Positions 7,121-15,194 of a stretch of 64,000 bases of DNA are shown piece by piece (position 1 is the stretch's first letter; every line of letters begins with the position of its first letter). Source of the DNA: Pararhodobacter marinus (GTDB lineage Bacteria > Pseudomonadota > Alphaproteobacteria > Rhodobacterales > Rhodobacteraceae); contig NZ_QEYD01000011.1 in the NCBI RefSeq assembly GCF_003122215.1, positions 62,001 to 126,000 on the forward strand. Reading direction: 5' to 3'. The notes beneath the pieces were generated by a model. It saw only the letters and a list, made by a program, of their open reading frames with translations. It made no database searches and was not told where the DNA came from. The position numbers and the translations under genes were made by a program.

Positions 7121-8785
7121 ATGTATGTCTATGACGATTTCGACGCGGCCTTTCTGGCCGAGCGCAACCGCCAGTTCCGCGAACAGGTCGCGCGCCGCAT
7201 CGACGGCAGCCTGACCGAGGACGAGTTCAAGCCGCTGCGCCTGATGAACGGCCTTTATCTGCAGCTGCACGCCTATATGCTGCGCGTGGCCATTCCCTAT
7301 GGCACGCTCAATCCCGACCAGATGCGCAAGCTGGCCGAGATCGCGGATCGCTGGGACAAGGGCTACGGCCATTTCACCACGCGCCAGAACATCCAGTACA
7401 ACTGGCCGAAACTGCCCGATGTGCCCGATATGCTGGACGCGCTGGCCGAGGTGGGGCTGCACGCGATCCAGACCTCGGGCAACACGATCCGCAACGTGAC
7501 GTCGGATCATTTCGCCGGCGCCGCCGCCGACGAGCTGACCGATCCGCGCCCCTATGCCGAGCTGATCCGCCAATGGTCGACCGACCATCCGGAATTCCAG
7601 TTCCTGCCGCGCAAGTTCAAGGTCGCGGTGACGGGATCCGAGATCGACCGCGCCGTCACCCGCGCGCATGATATCGGTCTGCGTACCGTGTCGAAGGATG
7701 GCGAGATCGGTTTCGAGGTGATCGTGGGCGGTGGTCTTGGCCGCACGCCGATGATCGGCAAGGTGCTGCGCGACTTCCTGCCGGTGACCGATCTGCTGCC
7801 CTACTTGGAAGCGGTCGTCGGCACCTACAACCTGCTGGGCCGTCGCGACAACAAGTACAAGGCGCGGATCAAGATCACCGTGCACGAGAACGGGATCGAG
7901 ACGTTCCGCGACCTGACCGAAGCGCGCTTTGCCGAGATCGCGCCGCAATTCGAAGCCGCCGCGACGCAAGAGCAGCTTGACCGCATCAAGGCGATGTTCG
8001 CGGCGCCCGCGTTCCGCGCCGCGTCGGACCTGTCCTATCAGGCGGCCCACAGCGCCGACCCGGTATTCCGCGCCTGGGCCGATACCAACCTGCACGCCCA
8101 CAAGGCCGACGGCCACGCCATCGTCACCATCTCGCTGAAAAAGCACGGCGAGACGCCGGGCGACGCAACCAGCGAGCAGATGCGCGTGATCGCCGATCTG
8201 GCCGAGGCTTATGGCTATGGCGAGATCCGCATCAGCCACGAGCAGAACGTGATCTTGCCGCATGTCCACCGCGCCGACCTGCCCGCGCTGCACAAGGCGC
8301 TGAAGGCCGTGGGCCTCGCCACCGCGAATGTCGGGCTGGTCAGCGACATCATCGCCTGCCCGGGCATGGATTATTGCGCGCTGGCCACGGCCCGCTCGAT
8401 CCCGGTGGCGCAGGAGATCGCCACCCGGTTCGATGCGCTGAAGCTCGAACACGATATCGGCCCGCTGAAGATCAAGATCTCGGGCTGCATCAATGCCTGC
8501 GGGCATCACCATGTCGGGCATATCGGCATCCTCGGCCTCGATCGCGCGGGGGTGGAGAACTACCAGATCACGCTGGGCGGCGACGGTACCGAAGACGCGA
8601 GCCTTGGCGAGCGCACGGGGCCGGGCTTCGCCTATGACCAGATCGTGCCCGCCATCGAGCGCATCCTGCGCGCCTATCTGGAGATCCGCGAAAGCCGCGA
8701 GGAAACCTTCCTCGACGCTTATCGCCGCGTCGGCCTCGCGCCCTTCAAGGACGCGCTTTACGAGGCCGAACGCGATGCAGCCTGA
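7121..8785 (+). CDS. cysI: Siroheme nitrite/sulfite reductase, ferredoxin type
   Basis: The 554-residue enzyme reduces sulfite to sulfide with six electrons at a coupled siroheme-[4Fe-4S] centre. The cluster cysteines are visible as C413/C419 in ACPGMDYC and C456/C460 in SGCINACGHHH. The first half has the ferredoxin-like motif FTTRQNIQYNW, which contacts siroheme. There is no flavoprotein CysJ gene nearby. The operon ends with an FAD reductase instead, suggesting electrons come through ferredoxin or flavodoxin. Assimilatory nitrite reductase is an alternative by family, but the cysH neighbour argues for sulfite. Confidence 0.93.
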   Translation: MYVYDDFDAAFLAERNRQFREQVARRIDGSLTEDEFKPLRLMNGLYLQLHAYMLRVAIPYGTLNPDQMRKLAEIADRWDKGYGHFTTRQNIQYNWPKLPDVPDMLDALAEVGLHAIQTSGNTIRNVTSDHFAGAAADELTDPRPYAELIRQWSTDHPEFQFLPRKFKVAVTGSEIDRAVTRAHDIGLRTVSKDGEIGFEVIVGGGLGRTPMIGKVLRDFLPVTDLLPYLEAVVGTYNLLGRRDNKYKARIKITVHENGIETFRDLTEARFAEIAPQFEAAATQEQLDRIKAMFAAPAFRAASDLSYQAAHSADPVFRAWADTNLHAHKADGHAIVTISLKKHGETPGDATSEQMRVIADLAEAYGYGEIRISHEQNVILPHVHRADLPALHKALKAVGLATANVGLVSDIIACPGMDYCALATARSIPVAQEIATRFDALKLEHDIGPLKIKISGCINACGHHHVGHIGILGLDRAGVENYQITLGGDGTEDASLGERTGPGFAYDQIVPAIERILRAYLEIRESREETFLDAYRRVGLAPFKDALYEAERDAA

Positions 8786-9485
8786 TCTCTCCCGCCTCAA
8801 TGCCCGATATGAGGGCGATGCCGAGGGCGCGCTGCGCGTCGCGCTCTCGGGCGCGCTGGGCAAGATCGCCATGGTCTCGAGCTTCGGCGCCGACAGCGCC
8901 GTGCTGTTGCACATGGTGGCCGAGATCGACCGCGACGTGCCGGTCTTGTTCATCGACACGCTGATGCTGTTCGAGGAAACGCTGCAATACCAGCACGATC
9001 TGGCGCAGCGGCTGGGCCTGACCGATCTGCGCGTCATCCATCCCGAGGCGGCGACGCTGGACGCCAAGGATCCGTTCGGGATGCTGCACCGGGGCGATCA
9101 GGACGCCTGCTGCGATCTGCGCAAGACGCGGCCGCTGGAACAGGCGCTGAAGGGCTTCGACGGGTGGATCACCGGGCGCAAGCGCTTTCAGGGCGGCGCG
9201 CGCGAGGGCATCGACCTGTTCGAATGGGATGAGGCGTTTCGCCACCTGAAGGTGAACCCGCTCGCCGGCTGGAAGGCCGCCGATCTGGGCGCCTATATGG
9301 ACGAGCACGCGCTGCCCCGCCATCCGCTGGTGGCCAAGGGCTATCCCTCGATCGGCTGCGCCCCCTGCACAAGCCCGGTTGCGCCGGGCGAAGACCCGCG
9401 CGCCGGACGCTGGCGCGGCACCGACAAGGACGAATGCGGCATCCATATCGTGGATGGCCGCGTGATCAGGAGACAGGCTTCGTGA
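8775..9485 (+). CDS. cysH: Adenylyl-sulfate reductase, [4Fe-4S] type (CysH family)
   Basis: The 236-residue reductase makes sulfite from adenylyl sulfate. The P-loop-like SSFGADSAVLLH is at about residues 35-46. It has two cysteine pairs, C112-C113 (DACCDLRK) and C195/C198 (GCAPC), plus the catalytic C221 in KDECGIH. The paired cysteines bind a [4Fe-4S] cluster and mark enzymes that use APS rather than PAPS. I chose the ATG overlapping the end of cysI by 11 bases, because it gives the normal family length and start. Thioredoxin or glutathione would be the donor. Confidence 0.93.
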   Translation: MQPDLSRLNARYEGDAEGALRVALSGALGKIAMVSSFGADSAVLLHMVAEIDRDVPVLFIDTLMLFEETLQYQHDLAQRLGLTDLRVIHPEAATLDAKDPFGMLHRGDQDACCDLRKTRPLEQALKGFDGWITGRKRFQGGAREGIDLFEWDEAFRHLKVNPLAGWKAADLGAYMDEHALPRHPLVAKGYPSIGCAPCTSPVAPGEDPRAGRWRGTDKDECGIHIVDGRVIRRQAS

Positions 9486-9859
9486 GTGTGATCGTCACCG
9501 ATACGGGCTTCGCGCCCGACAGCCACAACGGCGACTGGTTCGACCTTGCCCCCGATGTGGACATCGCCGCCGTCGAGCAGCAGCTCGACGGTGTCACCGC
9601 CATCCGCGTGGCGTTTCCCAGCTTTGCCGACGGGCGCGGCTTCACGCTGGCCGCGCGCCTGCGCCGGGCGGGCTTTGGCGGGCGGCTTCGGGCGGCGGGA
9701 CATGTGATCGCCGACCAATACGCCATGGCCCGGCGCGCGGGTTTCGACGAGGTCGAGATTTCCGACGACCTGGCCGAGCGCCAGCCACAGGACCAATGGC
9801 TCAGCCGCGCCGACTGGCAGGGCCACGATTACCGCGCAAGATTGCGGAGGAATGCATGA
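9482..9859 (+). CDS. DUF934 protein of the sulfite-reduction operon
   Basis: This is a 125-residue DUF934 (CysX-like) protein. The family signature is near the middle: VAFPSFADGRGFTLAARLRR, then FGGRLRAAGHVIADQYAMAR and the C-terminal GFDEVEI. The family is found almost only next to cysI/cysH, but its biochemistry is not established. I chose the GTG start at 9482 because it overlaps the cysH stop by four bases (GTGA). An upstream in-frame ATG would run deep into cysH. Confidence 0.87.
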   Translation: MSVIVTDTGFAPDSHNGDWFDLAPDVDIAAVEQQLDGVTAIRVAFPSFADGRGFTLAARLRRAGFGGRLRAAGHVIADQYAMARRAGFDEVEISDDLAERQPQDQWLSRADWQGHDYRARLRRNA

Positions 9860-10650
9860 ACCAGCAGATCAACCCCGACCTGCAGACCGTCACCGCCGTC
9901 ACCCACTGGACCGACCGGCTGTTCTCGTTCCGGGTGACGCGGCCCCAGAGCCTGCGGTTCCGCTCGGGCGAATTCGTCATGATCGGGCTGCCCGGCGACA
10001 ACGGGAAGCCGATCCTGCGGGCCTATTCCATCGCCTCGCCCGCCTGGGACGACGAGCTGGAATTCTACTCGATCAAGGTGCCCGACGGGCCGCTGACCTC
10101 GAAACTGCAGCATATCCAGGTGGGCGAGCCGATCATCCTGCGGCCCAAACCGGTGGGCACACTGGTGCATGACGCGCTGAAACCGGGCAAACGGCTGTGG
10201 TTCCTGGCCACCGGCACCGGGTTTGCGCCCTTCGCATCGCTCTTGCGCGAGCCCGAGACCTGGGAAAAATTCGACAGCGTCGTGATGATGCATACCTGCC
10301 GCGAGGCGGGCGAGCTGGCCTATGGCCGCAAGCTGGTCGAGGACCTGCAGAACGACCCGCTGATCGGCGAACTTGTCGAGGGCAAGCTGCATTACTACCC
10401 GACGACGACGCGGGAAGAGAGCCGTTATACGGGCCGCATCACCGACAACCTGGCGAACGGCACGGTCTTTGCCGATCTGGGGCTGGACGGCCCGCTGACG
10501 GCCGAGCGCGACCGCGCGATGGTCTGCGGCTCGCTGGCCTTCAACAAGGACGTGGCGGCGGTGCTGGAAGGCTTCGGGCTGGAAGAGGGCTCGAACTCGG
10601 CGCCCGCCGATTACGTGATCGAGAAAGCCTTCGTGGGCGACGGGATCTGA
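9856..10650 (+). CDS. fpr: Ferredoxin/flavodoxin-NADP(+) reductase
   Basis: The 264-residue flavoprotein moves electrons between NADPH and ferredoxin or flavodoxin. The FAD-binding motif RAYSIASP lies near residue 55, the NADP-binding GTGFAPFASLLR near residue 118, and the C-terminus ends in the family-typical YVIEKAFVGDGI. The start overlaps the DUF934 stop (ATGA). As the last gene of the sulfur operon, it probably reduces the ferredoxin that feeds sulfite reductase. In Rhodobacter an fpr enzyme is also linked to oxidative stress, so a wider role is possible. Confidence 0.93.
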   Translation: MNQQINPDLQTVTAVTHWTDRLFSFRVTRPQSLRFRSGEFVMIGLPGDNGKPILRAYSIASPAWDDELEFYSIKVPDGPLTSKLQHIQVGEPIILRPKPVGTLVHDALKPGKRLWFLATGTGFAPFASLLREPETWEKFDSVVMMHTCREAGELAYGRKLVEDLQNDPLIGELVEGKLHYYPTTTREESRYTGRITDNLANGTVFADLGLDGPLTAERDRAMVCGSLAFNKDVAAVLEGFGLEEGSNSAPADYVIEKAFVGDGI

Positions 10651-10661
10651 ACCGTCGGAAC

Positions 10662-10763
10662 GGTGCGTGAGATCACGCACCCTACAGCGTCGCGCCCGTA
10701 CCTTCCGGTGCGGGCGTTCTGCCATCCCGGGCTGCGGCTGTAGGGTGCGTGCTCTCACGCACC
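10662..10763. repeat. Paired GGTGCGTGA inverted-repeat element, copy 1
   Basis: Between convergent fpr and the large exported-protein gene, a palindrome GGTGCGTGA-GA-TCACGCACC followed by CTACAG (10662-10687) is mirrored by CTGTAGGGTGCGTGCTCTCACGCACC read as hairpin arms (10738-10763). A separate hairpin GCCCGTACC-TTCC-GGTGCGGGC lies between them. The same arrangement recurs at 17755-17814. It may be a bidirectional terminator or a REP-like element. Confidence 0.75.
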
Positions 10764-10771
10764 GCCCCGTG

Positions 10772-13700
10772 TCAACGCTTCACCGGGCCGGGATCGGGCC
10801 GGGGTGCCTCGGGCGCGGGCGGACGACCCGGATCGCGCACCACCTCGCCGTCGTCCCGACCGCGCAGCATCCGGCTCAGCATGAGCTGCGCCTCGGCGGC
10901 GTGATCGCCCTCGGGATGGGCCTTGAGATAGGTCCACAGCCCCTCGGCCCGCCCGTCGGCCAGCGCGATGGTCCAGGCTTCGGCCTCGCTGGGCGCGCGG
11001 ATGCCGTCGGGCGTCTCGGGCAGGCGGGACGGGTCCGGGCGGTACTCGTCCGGGGCGTAGATGTCGCGTGCATGAAGCCAGCCGCGCGCCTCGCCCGAAT
11101 GCAGGCCCCGGGGATACTGCGCAAGGAAGGCCAGCACCGCCTCGGGCGTCCCGATGCGCAGCGCTTCTTCCCAGGCCCGCGCCTCGGCCATCGCCAGCGA
11201 GGCCGACCCGCCCGGATGCGGCTCACCCACCGCGATGCCGGGATCTGTTGCCGGATCTGTCGCCGCATCGCCCGTCGCATCCTCACCGCCCGGTTCCGTG
11301 GGCGGCGGCGGCATCGCGATTCCCGGTTCCTGCGCCGCGGCGGGGGCCGAGATTGCCGCGCGGATATCCGCGAGAAGCTCGGGCGCACAGGGCGTGGCAC
11401 CCGCAGGCACGCTCAGCGCCAGCGTCGGTTGCAGCGCATCGAGCAGCGCCTCGTCGCCCGGTGCGGTCATCATCGCCACCAGATAGGGCGGCTCGTCCCC
11501 TGTGCAGGCGGCGGGGATCACCAGCCGCGCGGGGATATCCTCGTCCGGATCGGTGCGGCGGTTATCCATCGCCCGTGTCGAGGGACCATAGATCACCCAG
11601 ACCGGCACGCCGCCGATTTCGGTTTCGACCACCGCCTGCAGCGAGTGCAACATCCGGGCGATCTGCCGTTGCAACGGGCGGTCCAGCATGCCGGCCGCGA
11701 TCCGCACACGCGGAAGCTCGGGACTGTCGGCCTGCCCGAGTTGCATATCGACGCTGGTATCGCCGCGCCGCGTTCCGGTGACCGCCAGCCCTTCGGGCAG
11801 CGCAAGCGAGACCGCGCCGGTCAGCAGCGTGGTCGGTGACGTGGCCTCTGCGGGGGCCTCTGAGGGGGTGCCTTCCTCGGCCCCGGCTTCCTCTGTCGCG
11901 GCCTCTTGCGACCCGGTCGGGGGTTCCGCACGCTCAGGGGCCGTATCGGTCGCCGCGCTGGATGCCGCCTCTGCCCCGGCGCTGAGCGAGCGCATGAGCG
12001 CCGTCAGCGTCTCGACCGCGACTTCGGGCGCATAGCCCCGCATCGACCCGCCGATCAGCGTGACGTCGCCGGTTTCGGGATCGGGCGCACCGGCCAGGTA
12101 GAAGCCCTGAAGCTGCCGCTCCAGATCGCTGCGGTATTCGCGCATCCCCTCGGCGGTGTAGAGCCGGAAGGGAACGCCACCCAGCGTCACGACCTTGCCG
12201 GTCTCGGTCACCGGCACATCGGCGAATCCTTCGAGCATCGCGCGGAAGGATTCGTCGCCCGGAAGCCCGGGCAGGCCCGCCGCCGGGACGATGGCGATGC
12301 CCGCTTCGAACTGCGTGCGCGCGCTGCGGTCGCGGTGATACAGGTTGATCCCCCGCTCGGGCCCCTCGGGCCTGTCGTTCCGGATCTCGGCATAGGGCGG
12401 CATGGCGAGGCTCAGCCCGAAACGGTCGATCCGGGTCCAGCCGTCGGGCGTCAGGCCTTCGGGCGTGCCATAGGGCGCCTCTGCACGGGCGTCGGGGCCG
12501 GTCTCGGGATTGACCTCGGGATTGACGGGCGCCGCGCCGTCCTGTGTGGCCGTTTCCGGTGCGTCGGGTTCCGTCTGCGCGGCCTCGGCCGACACCGGCT
12601 CCAGCGCCTGCAGGTAGCGCGCATAGGCGCCGAGCGCGGTGTCCAGCGGGGTCAGCCGGGCCCGATAGCCCAGCACCAGGAAATCGCCGCCCGCATCGGG
12701 CTGCAGGTCGGTGAGGTAGATCTCGACCGAGGACGGATCCCCGCCATCCGGCAGCGGATCGCCCACGACGACGTAGAGCCGCATCTCGCGGTCGCCGATC
12801 ATCACCCGCCGGGGGCTTTCGGCCACGCGTTCGGGATGGTCGGGCGCCATGATCGCGGTGAATCCCTCGTCGCCCGGGACCGCGTCGACATCGTCGCGCG
12901 ACAGGATCAGCGTGGCGAATTCCAGCGAGCCGCCCTCGACCTCGGTCAGGTTCTCGCGCAGCACGAATTCGCGCCGCTCGCCGGGCCCCCGGTCGGCGAT
13001 GATCATCGCGGTTTCGGGTGCGGCGATCTGCAGGCCGAACCGCTCGTGGCGGGTCCAGCCTTCGGCCAGCGTGCCGTCGGGACCGGGCATCGACCCGATC
13101 TCGGCCAGGATCGCCCGCAGCGCGGCCACGGCCGGATCCGGGGGGGCCGCCGTTTCGGGCGCGGCGCTTTCTGCGTCGGACGTTGCCGTATCGGCTTCGG
13201 CTTCGGGCATGGTGTCTGCGCCCGCCTCGCCCGCCTCATCGGCGGCGTCCTCTGCCAGCGTGACGCCTTCGGATTGCGGCGTAGCCATGGTGACGCCCGG
13301 CGCTTCCGGTTCGGCCATCGCGATCGCGGGGGCCGTGTCTTCCGGCTCCAGCGCGCCATCCTGTTCGTCGTCCGTGCCGTCGTCTTCCGTACCGTCGACG
13401 TCCAGCGAGCGGATGAACTCGGCCTCCAGCGCGCCCGACGCCGCGCCGCCCAGCCCGACCCCCACCACGCCGATCAAAAGCGTGTTGCCGTCGCTGTCGG
13501 GATCCATCGAGACAAGGAACAGCACCTGGCGCTCGACCGGCTCGCCCGAGGCGTCCTCGAGCGTGCCGGTGCCGCGATAAAGCGCGAAATCGCGGTCGCC
13601 CACGCGGATCGTCTGCTCCTCGCGCGCGACCTCGACCAGGTGCCGCGCATTCAGGGCCGAGATCACGCCTTCGGGGCCGAGATCGTTCAGTTGCTGCCAA

Positions 13701-13975
13701 TAGGCGCTGTCGAATTGCTGGATCTCGATCACCACGCCGTTTGCGCGGCGGTCTTCGAGATCGGAATAGACGGCATGACCGGGCAGGTCGCGGATCTGCG
13801 TCACGCCCGGCGGCAGGCCGAAACGCAGGCCGAACTGCGTGGCCTCTTGCCAGCCCTCGCTCTGGCTCTGGGCGGCGGGGGGTTCCTGGGCGGGCGCCAT
13901 GAGTGGCAGGCCGACGGACAGGGATACGGAAAGCGCGACAAGCGCAGTCGAGCTGCGCAGTGAAAACAACGTCAT
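10772..13975 (-). CDS. Large exported repeat protein of unknown function
   Basis: I do not recognise a named family for this 1067-residue protein. The start is the ATG at 13975, preceded by GAGGAT, which gives a signal peptide (about 30 residues, cleavage near APAQE). Four similar modules follow, starting near residues 40, 303, 512 and 725. The first three open with GW-x(4-5)-FGL-x(3)-P (GWQEATQFGLRFGLP, GWTRHERFGLQIAAP, GWTRIDRFGLSLAMP); the fourth keeps only the later part. Acidic, Ala/Pro/Glu-rich linkers separate them. Near residues 938 and 1010 two helical repeats of the AW..AL..G...A...YL..HP.G.HA.EA kind appear. A periplasmic or cell-surface scaffold is possible; no catalytic motif is seen. 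Confidence 0.8.
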   Translation of the reverse strand: MTLFSLRSSTALVALSVSLSVGLPLMAPAQEPPAAQSQSEGWQEATQFGLRFGLPPGVTQIRDLPGHAVYSDLEDRRANGVVIEIQQFDSAYWQQLNDLGPEGVISALNARHLVEVAREEQTIRVGDRDFALYRGTGTLEDASGEPVERQVLFLVSMDPDSDGNTLLIGVVGVGLGGAASGALEAEFIRSLDVDGTEDDGTDDEQDGALEPEDTAPAIAMAEPEAPGVTMATPQSEGVTLAEDAADEAGEAGADTMPEAEADTATSDAESAAPETAAPPDPAVAALRAILAEIGSMPGPDGTLAEGWTRHERFGLQIAAPETAMIIADRGPGERREFVLRENLTEVEGGSLEFATLILSRDDVDAVPGDEGFTAIMAPDHPERVAESPRRVMIGDREMRLYVVVGDPLPDGGDPSSVEIYLTDLQPDAGGDFLVLGYRARLTPLDTALGAYARYLQALEPVSAEAAQTEPDAPETATQDGAAPVNPEVNPETGPDARAEAPYGTPEGLTPDGWTRIDRFGLSLAMPPYAEIRNDRPEGPERGINLYHRDRSARTQFEAGIAIVPAAGLPGLPGDESFRAMLEGFADVPVTETGKVVTLGGVPFRLYTAEGMREYRSDLERQLQGFYLAGAPDPETGDVTLIGGSMRGYAPEVAVETLTALMRSLSAGAEAASSAATDTAPERAEPPTGSQEAATEEAGAEEGTPSEAPAEATSPTTLLTGAVSLALPEGLAVTGTRRGDTSVDMQLGQADSPELPRVRIAAGMLDRPLQRQIARMLHSLQAVVETEIGGVPVWVIYGPSTRAMDNRRTDPDEDIPARLVIPAACTGDEPPYLVAMMTAPGDEALLDALQPTLALSVPAGATPCAPELLADIRAAISAPAAAQEPGIAMPPPPTEPGGEDATGDAATDPATDPGIAVGEPHPGGSASLAMAEARAWEEALRIGTPEAVLAFLAQYPRGLHSGEARGWLHARDIYAPDEYRPDPSRLPETPDGIRAPSEAEAWTIALADGRAEGLWTYLKAHPEGDHAAEAQLMLSRMLRGRDDGEVVRDPGRPPAPEAPRPDPGPVKR

Positions 13976-14236
13976 GAAATGATCCTCGTGCCAAAGGCAA
14001 AACACGGTAACGATAGCACCGATCTGCCGTGCGCAAAGTCCTGAGTCCCCGCCCCCCTTCACATCGGCATCATGTTGCGTGCGGCGGTCCTGCGCCGGTG
14101 CGGCCTGCGCTTCTGCCGCGCAAACCCCTTGCCAGACAGGGCCTGAGGGCGTAGAGGGGCGCGTCGCCCGCGCCGGGGATTGCCCGGCGGCAGGGTGGCC
14201 AAGTCCCCGACCACCTTGTCAAAACGGTTTCAGAAC

Positions 14237-14872
14237 ATGACCCGAACCTATCTTCCCGGCATTCTTGCCATGGCCGCCATTGTCGTGGCCTCGAATATCC
14301 TTGTGCAGTTCCTGCTGGGCAACTGGCTCACCTGGGGCGCGCTGACCTATCCCTTCGCCTTCCTGGTCACCGACGTGATGAACCGCGTCTATGGCCCGCA
14401 GGCCGCGCGCCGCGTCGTCTGGGCGGGCTTTGCCGTGGGTGTCGCCTGCTCGCTGATCGGCACGCAGATCATGATCCAGGGCGACGGCTACGAATTCCCG
14501 GCGGTGACCCTGCGCGTCGCGCTGGGATCGGGGCTGGCTTTCCTTGTCGCGCAGATGGTCGATATCGGCGTTTTCTCGGCCGTGCGTGGCGGCGCCTGGT
14601 GGAAAGCGCCGCTGATCTCCACACTGGTGGGCAGCTCGCTCGACACCGCGCTGTTCTTTTCCGTCGCCTTCTCGGCCACGCTTGGCTGGATCGATCCGGC
14701 GGCGGATGTTAGCTGGGCGCAAGAGACTTTGCCAGCGCTTGGTGTCGGTCCGGTGACACCTTTGTGGGTGTCTCTGGCGATTGCCGATTGGATGGTCAAA
14801 TTGTCGCTCGCGATGATCGCTCTGTTGCCGTTCCGACTCATCACGCGCAAATTGACCCAAAATCCGGTCTGA
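14237..14872 (+). CDS. Queuosine precursor transporter (YhhQ/VUT family)
   Basis: The 211-residue integral membrane protein has about six transmembrane segments. The family motif TYPFAFLVTDVMNRVYGPQAARRVVWAGF spans two segments, and the loop GSSLDTALFFSVAF is conserved. These proteins import queuine or preQ0/preQ1 for tRNA modification. The ATG at 14237 was preferred to an upstream in-frame ATG, because the protein then begins directly before the first membrane segment. I saw no preQ1 riboswitch in the 170 bases upstream. Confidence 0.88.
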   Translation: MTRTYLPGILAMAAIVVASNILVQFLLGNWLTWGALTYPFAFLVTDVMNRVYGPQAARRVVWAGFAVGVACSLIGTQIMIQGDGYEFPAVTLRVALGSGLAFLVAQMVDIGVFSAVRGGAWWKAPLISTLVGSSLDTALFFSVAFSATLGWIDPAADVSWAQETLPALGVGPVTPLWVSLAIADWMVKLSLAMIALLPFRLITRKLTQNPV

Positions 14873-14944
14873 AAGTTTTTGACAAACACCAGATATGTGC
14901 CACCATCGAGTTACGGTTAAACCCTAGCGAAAGGAGGTGGTCCA

Positions 14945-15001
14945 GTGTCGAGAGTGATGTTGGAGAGAGGTGTCGGGACAGTCGGGAGGGACGAGAGCTG
15001 A
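14945..15001 (+). CDS. Possible 18-residue leader peptide
   Basis: A GTG codon sits seven bases after a near-perfect Shine-Dalgarno (AAAGGAGG), the strongest in this region. The frame runs 18 codons (MSRVMLERGVGTVGRDES) to a TGA that lies inside the first hairpin of the downstream structure. The peptide has no run of one amino acid that would explain classical attenuation. Translation could melt or expose the hairpin. It is probably either a regulatory uORF or a small protein. Confidence 0.35.
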   Translation: MSRVMLERGVGTVGRDES

Positions 15002-15072
15002 CAGCAGCCTGTCAGTGGTAAGCCCACGATTGGGCCTGGTTCTAACCGGCTCCATCTCCTTAATGCTCGTGA

Positions 15073-15102
15073 GGGCCGCTCGAATAGCCGGGCGGCCCTT
15101 TC
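15073..15102 (+). terminator. Rho-independent terminator before arfB
   Basis: GGGCCGC (15073-15079) pairs with GCGGCCC (15092-15098) around a 12-base loop, followed by TTTCG. It ends the structured RNA about 95 bases before arfB. Confidence 0.65.
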
Positions 15103-15194
15103 GATTATCCGCAAACTGGCACCCGCTGCGCCGGGTGCTACATGAATACCGGCGGGGCCTTGCCTGCCTTTCTTTTTTCGAAACAGGTCCGCCG

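Larger units (their letters stand above)
14879..15102 (+). ncRNA. Candidate structured RNA/leader with tandem hairpins
   Basis: This fills the 322-base gap between the queuosine transporter and arfB. A -35-like TTGACA (14879-14884) is followed by AAAGGAGG (14930-14937) and an 18-codon ORF. Then come hairpin CTGACAG-CAGC-CTGTCAG (14998-15015), hairpin GCCCA-CGAT-TGGGC (15022-15035), the small dyad GGTT-CT-AACC (15038-15047) and a terminator hairpin (15073-15102). It may be an independent small RNA or an attenuated leader for arfB. I cannot assign it to a known RNA family. Confidence 0.5.

Noticed and set aside
7055-9067. A 670-codon open frame antisense to cysI
   Set aside because: It is a mirror of the high-GC cysI frame. 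It has no ribosome site or domain, and cysI itself carries all catalytic motifs.
11906-13963. A 685-codon open frame opposite the large exported-protein gene
   Set aside because: The minus-strand gene has a signal peptide, a ribosome site and internal repeats; the plus-strand frame has none.
14063-14236. A preQ1 riboswitch ahead of the queuosine-precursor transporter
   Set aside because: I found no C/A-rich aptamer with the expected small pseudoknot; the segment is plain GC-rich sequence.
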